From Chryseobacterium hagamense (GTDB lineage Bacteria; Bacteroidota; Bacteroidia; Flavobacteriales; Weeksellaceae), in assembly GCF_007991455.1 (NCBI RefSeq), contig NZ_BJYJ01000001.1:1-64000 (forward strand): a DNA stretch of 64,000 nt, given 5' to 3'. Position 1 is the stretch's first letter. The number at the start of each line of letters is the position of its first letter. The position numbers and the translations under genes were made by a program. The notes beneath the pieces were generated by a model. That model was not told the origin of the DNA. It saw only the letters and a program-made list of their open reading frames with translations, and did not search any database. Positions 63,825-64,000 of the stretch are shown piece by piece.

Positions 63825-64000
63825 TCAATAATCCCCTTTCCCCGCAATCACATGCCTCACGCCGCCTCTCGGATTCTCCATATCGCCTTTATATCTCGGG
63901 ATGAGGTGGCAGTGGAAATGGAAGACGGTTTGTCCGGCGTCGGCTCCGCAGTTCATCCCGATGTTGTAGGCATCGGGTTGATGGGTGGCAGAAATAATGG
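63825..64000 (-). CDS. HIT family protein, C-terminal part
   Basis: A minus-strand frame enters from the right edge and stops at TGA (63825-63827). The visible 57 or so residues contain HQPDAYNIGMNCGADAGQTV, then the histidine triad FHFHCHLIPRY and GGVRHVIAGKGDY. HIT proteins hydrolyse nucleoside phosphoramidates or dinucleotide tetraphosphates. The start is outside the window. It is GC-rich again, marking the end of the island. Confidence 0.9.
   Translation of the reverse strand, partial: IISATHQPDAYNIGMNCGADAGQTVFHFHCHLIPRYKGDMENPRGGVRHVIAGKGDY

Noticed and set aside
55530..63830. Integrated phage or ICE
   Set aside because: No integrase, structural or transfer gene and no flanking direct repeat could be seen.

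Overview
The window looks like chromosomal DNA from a flavobacterium close to Chryseobacterium (Bacteroidota). Supporting signs are Bacteroidota-type promoters (-7 element TAnnTTTG, sometimes with an upstream TTG), weak or absent Shine-Dalgarno sequences, a tRNA without an encoded CCA end, and gene families typical of the group: GPH and FucP sugar symporters, a degenerate-Nudix regulator, AsmA-like proteins and a DUF294/exonuclease pair. No rRNA, phage, integrase, transposase or CRISPR array was found.

Layout. 1-3.9 kb: end of a DUF4260 gene, a DEDDh exonuclease paired with a CBS/DUF294 nucleotidyltransferase, and a secreted protein. 4.4-23.1 kb: a glucuronoarabinoxylan and pentose block. A sugar-sensing Nudix-type regulator is divergent from GH127 arabinofuranosidase, SGNH acetylesterase, GPH symporter, GH10 xylanase lipoprotein, GH43 and GH67. 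These are followed by transaldolase, a split transketolase, a Gfo/Idh/MocA dehydrogenase, galK and galT. Secreted enzymes debranch and cut xylan, the symporter imports oligosaccharides, the cytoplasmic GH43 splits them, and the transaldolase and transketolase feed pentose phosphates into glycolysis. No SusC/SusD pair is present.

23-55 kb: mixed housekeeping and orphan genes with long intergenic regions. They include a VOC protein, a PAS histidine kinase, three SDRs, AlkB, AsmA-like, Nudix and FucP proteins, a KAS III-like enzyme, a 599-residue nitronate-monooxygenase-like protein, a 56-residue DUF4236 protein, a NUMOD protein without nuclease, tRNA-Ser(UGA), a CDF transporter, DUF202, an AI-2E exporter, a 1005-residue orphan, and an AraC regulator with an aldo/keto reductase.

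55.6-63.5 kb: an AT-rich defence island on the minus strand. It holds a complete type I Wadjet operon (jetABCD, all overlapping) and an HNH endonuclease with an N-terminal EVE/PUA-like region. The window ends inside a HIT-family gene.

The intergenic DNA is full of repeats. The main family is a MITE-like element of about 363-377 bp with termini near TTAACGTGAAYYCG: four near-complete copies and many fragments, one copy with a recognisable empty site elsewhere in the window. Others are a 219-bp element with AGAGCCTGTTTAAATTT ends, a CGACCTGTTAATAG family, a GTGGCT..AGCCAC hairpin family, short AACCT/AGGTT palindromes and a three-copy repeat between the transketolase subunits.
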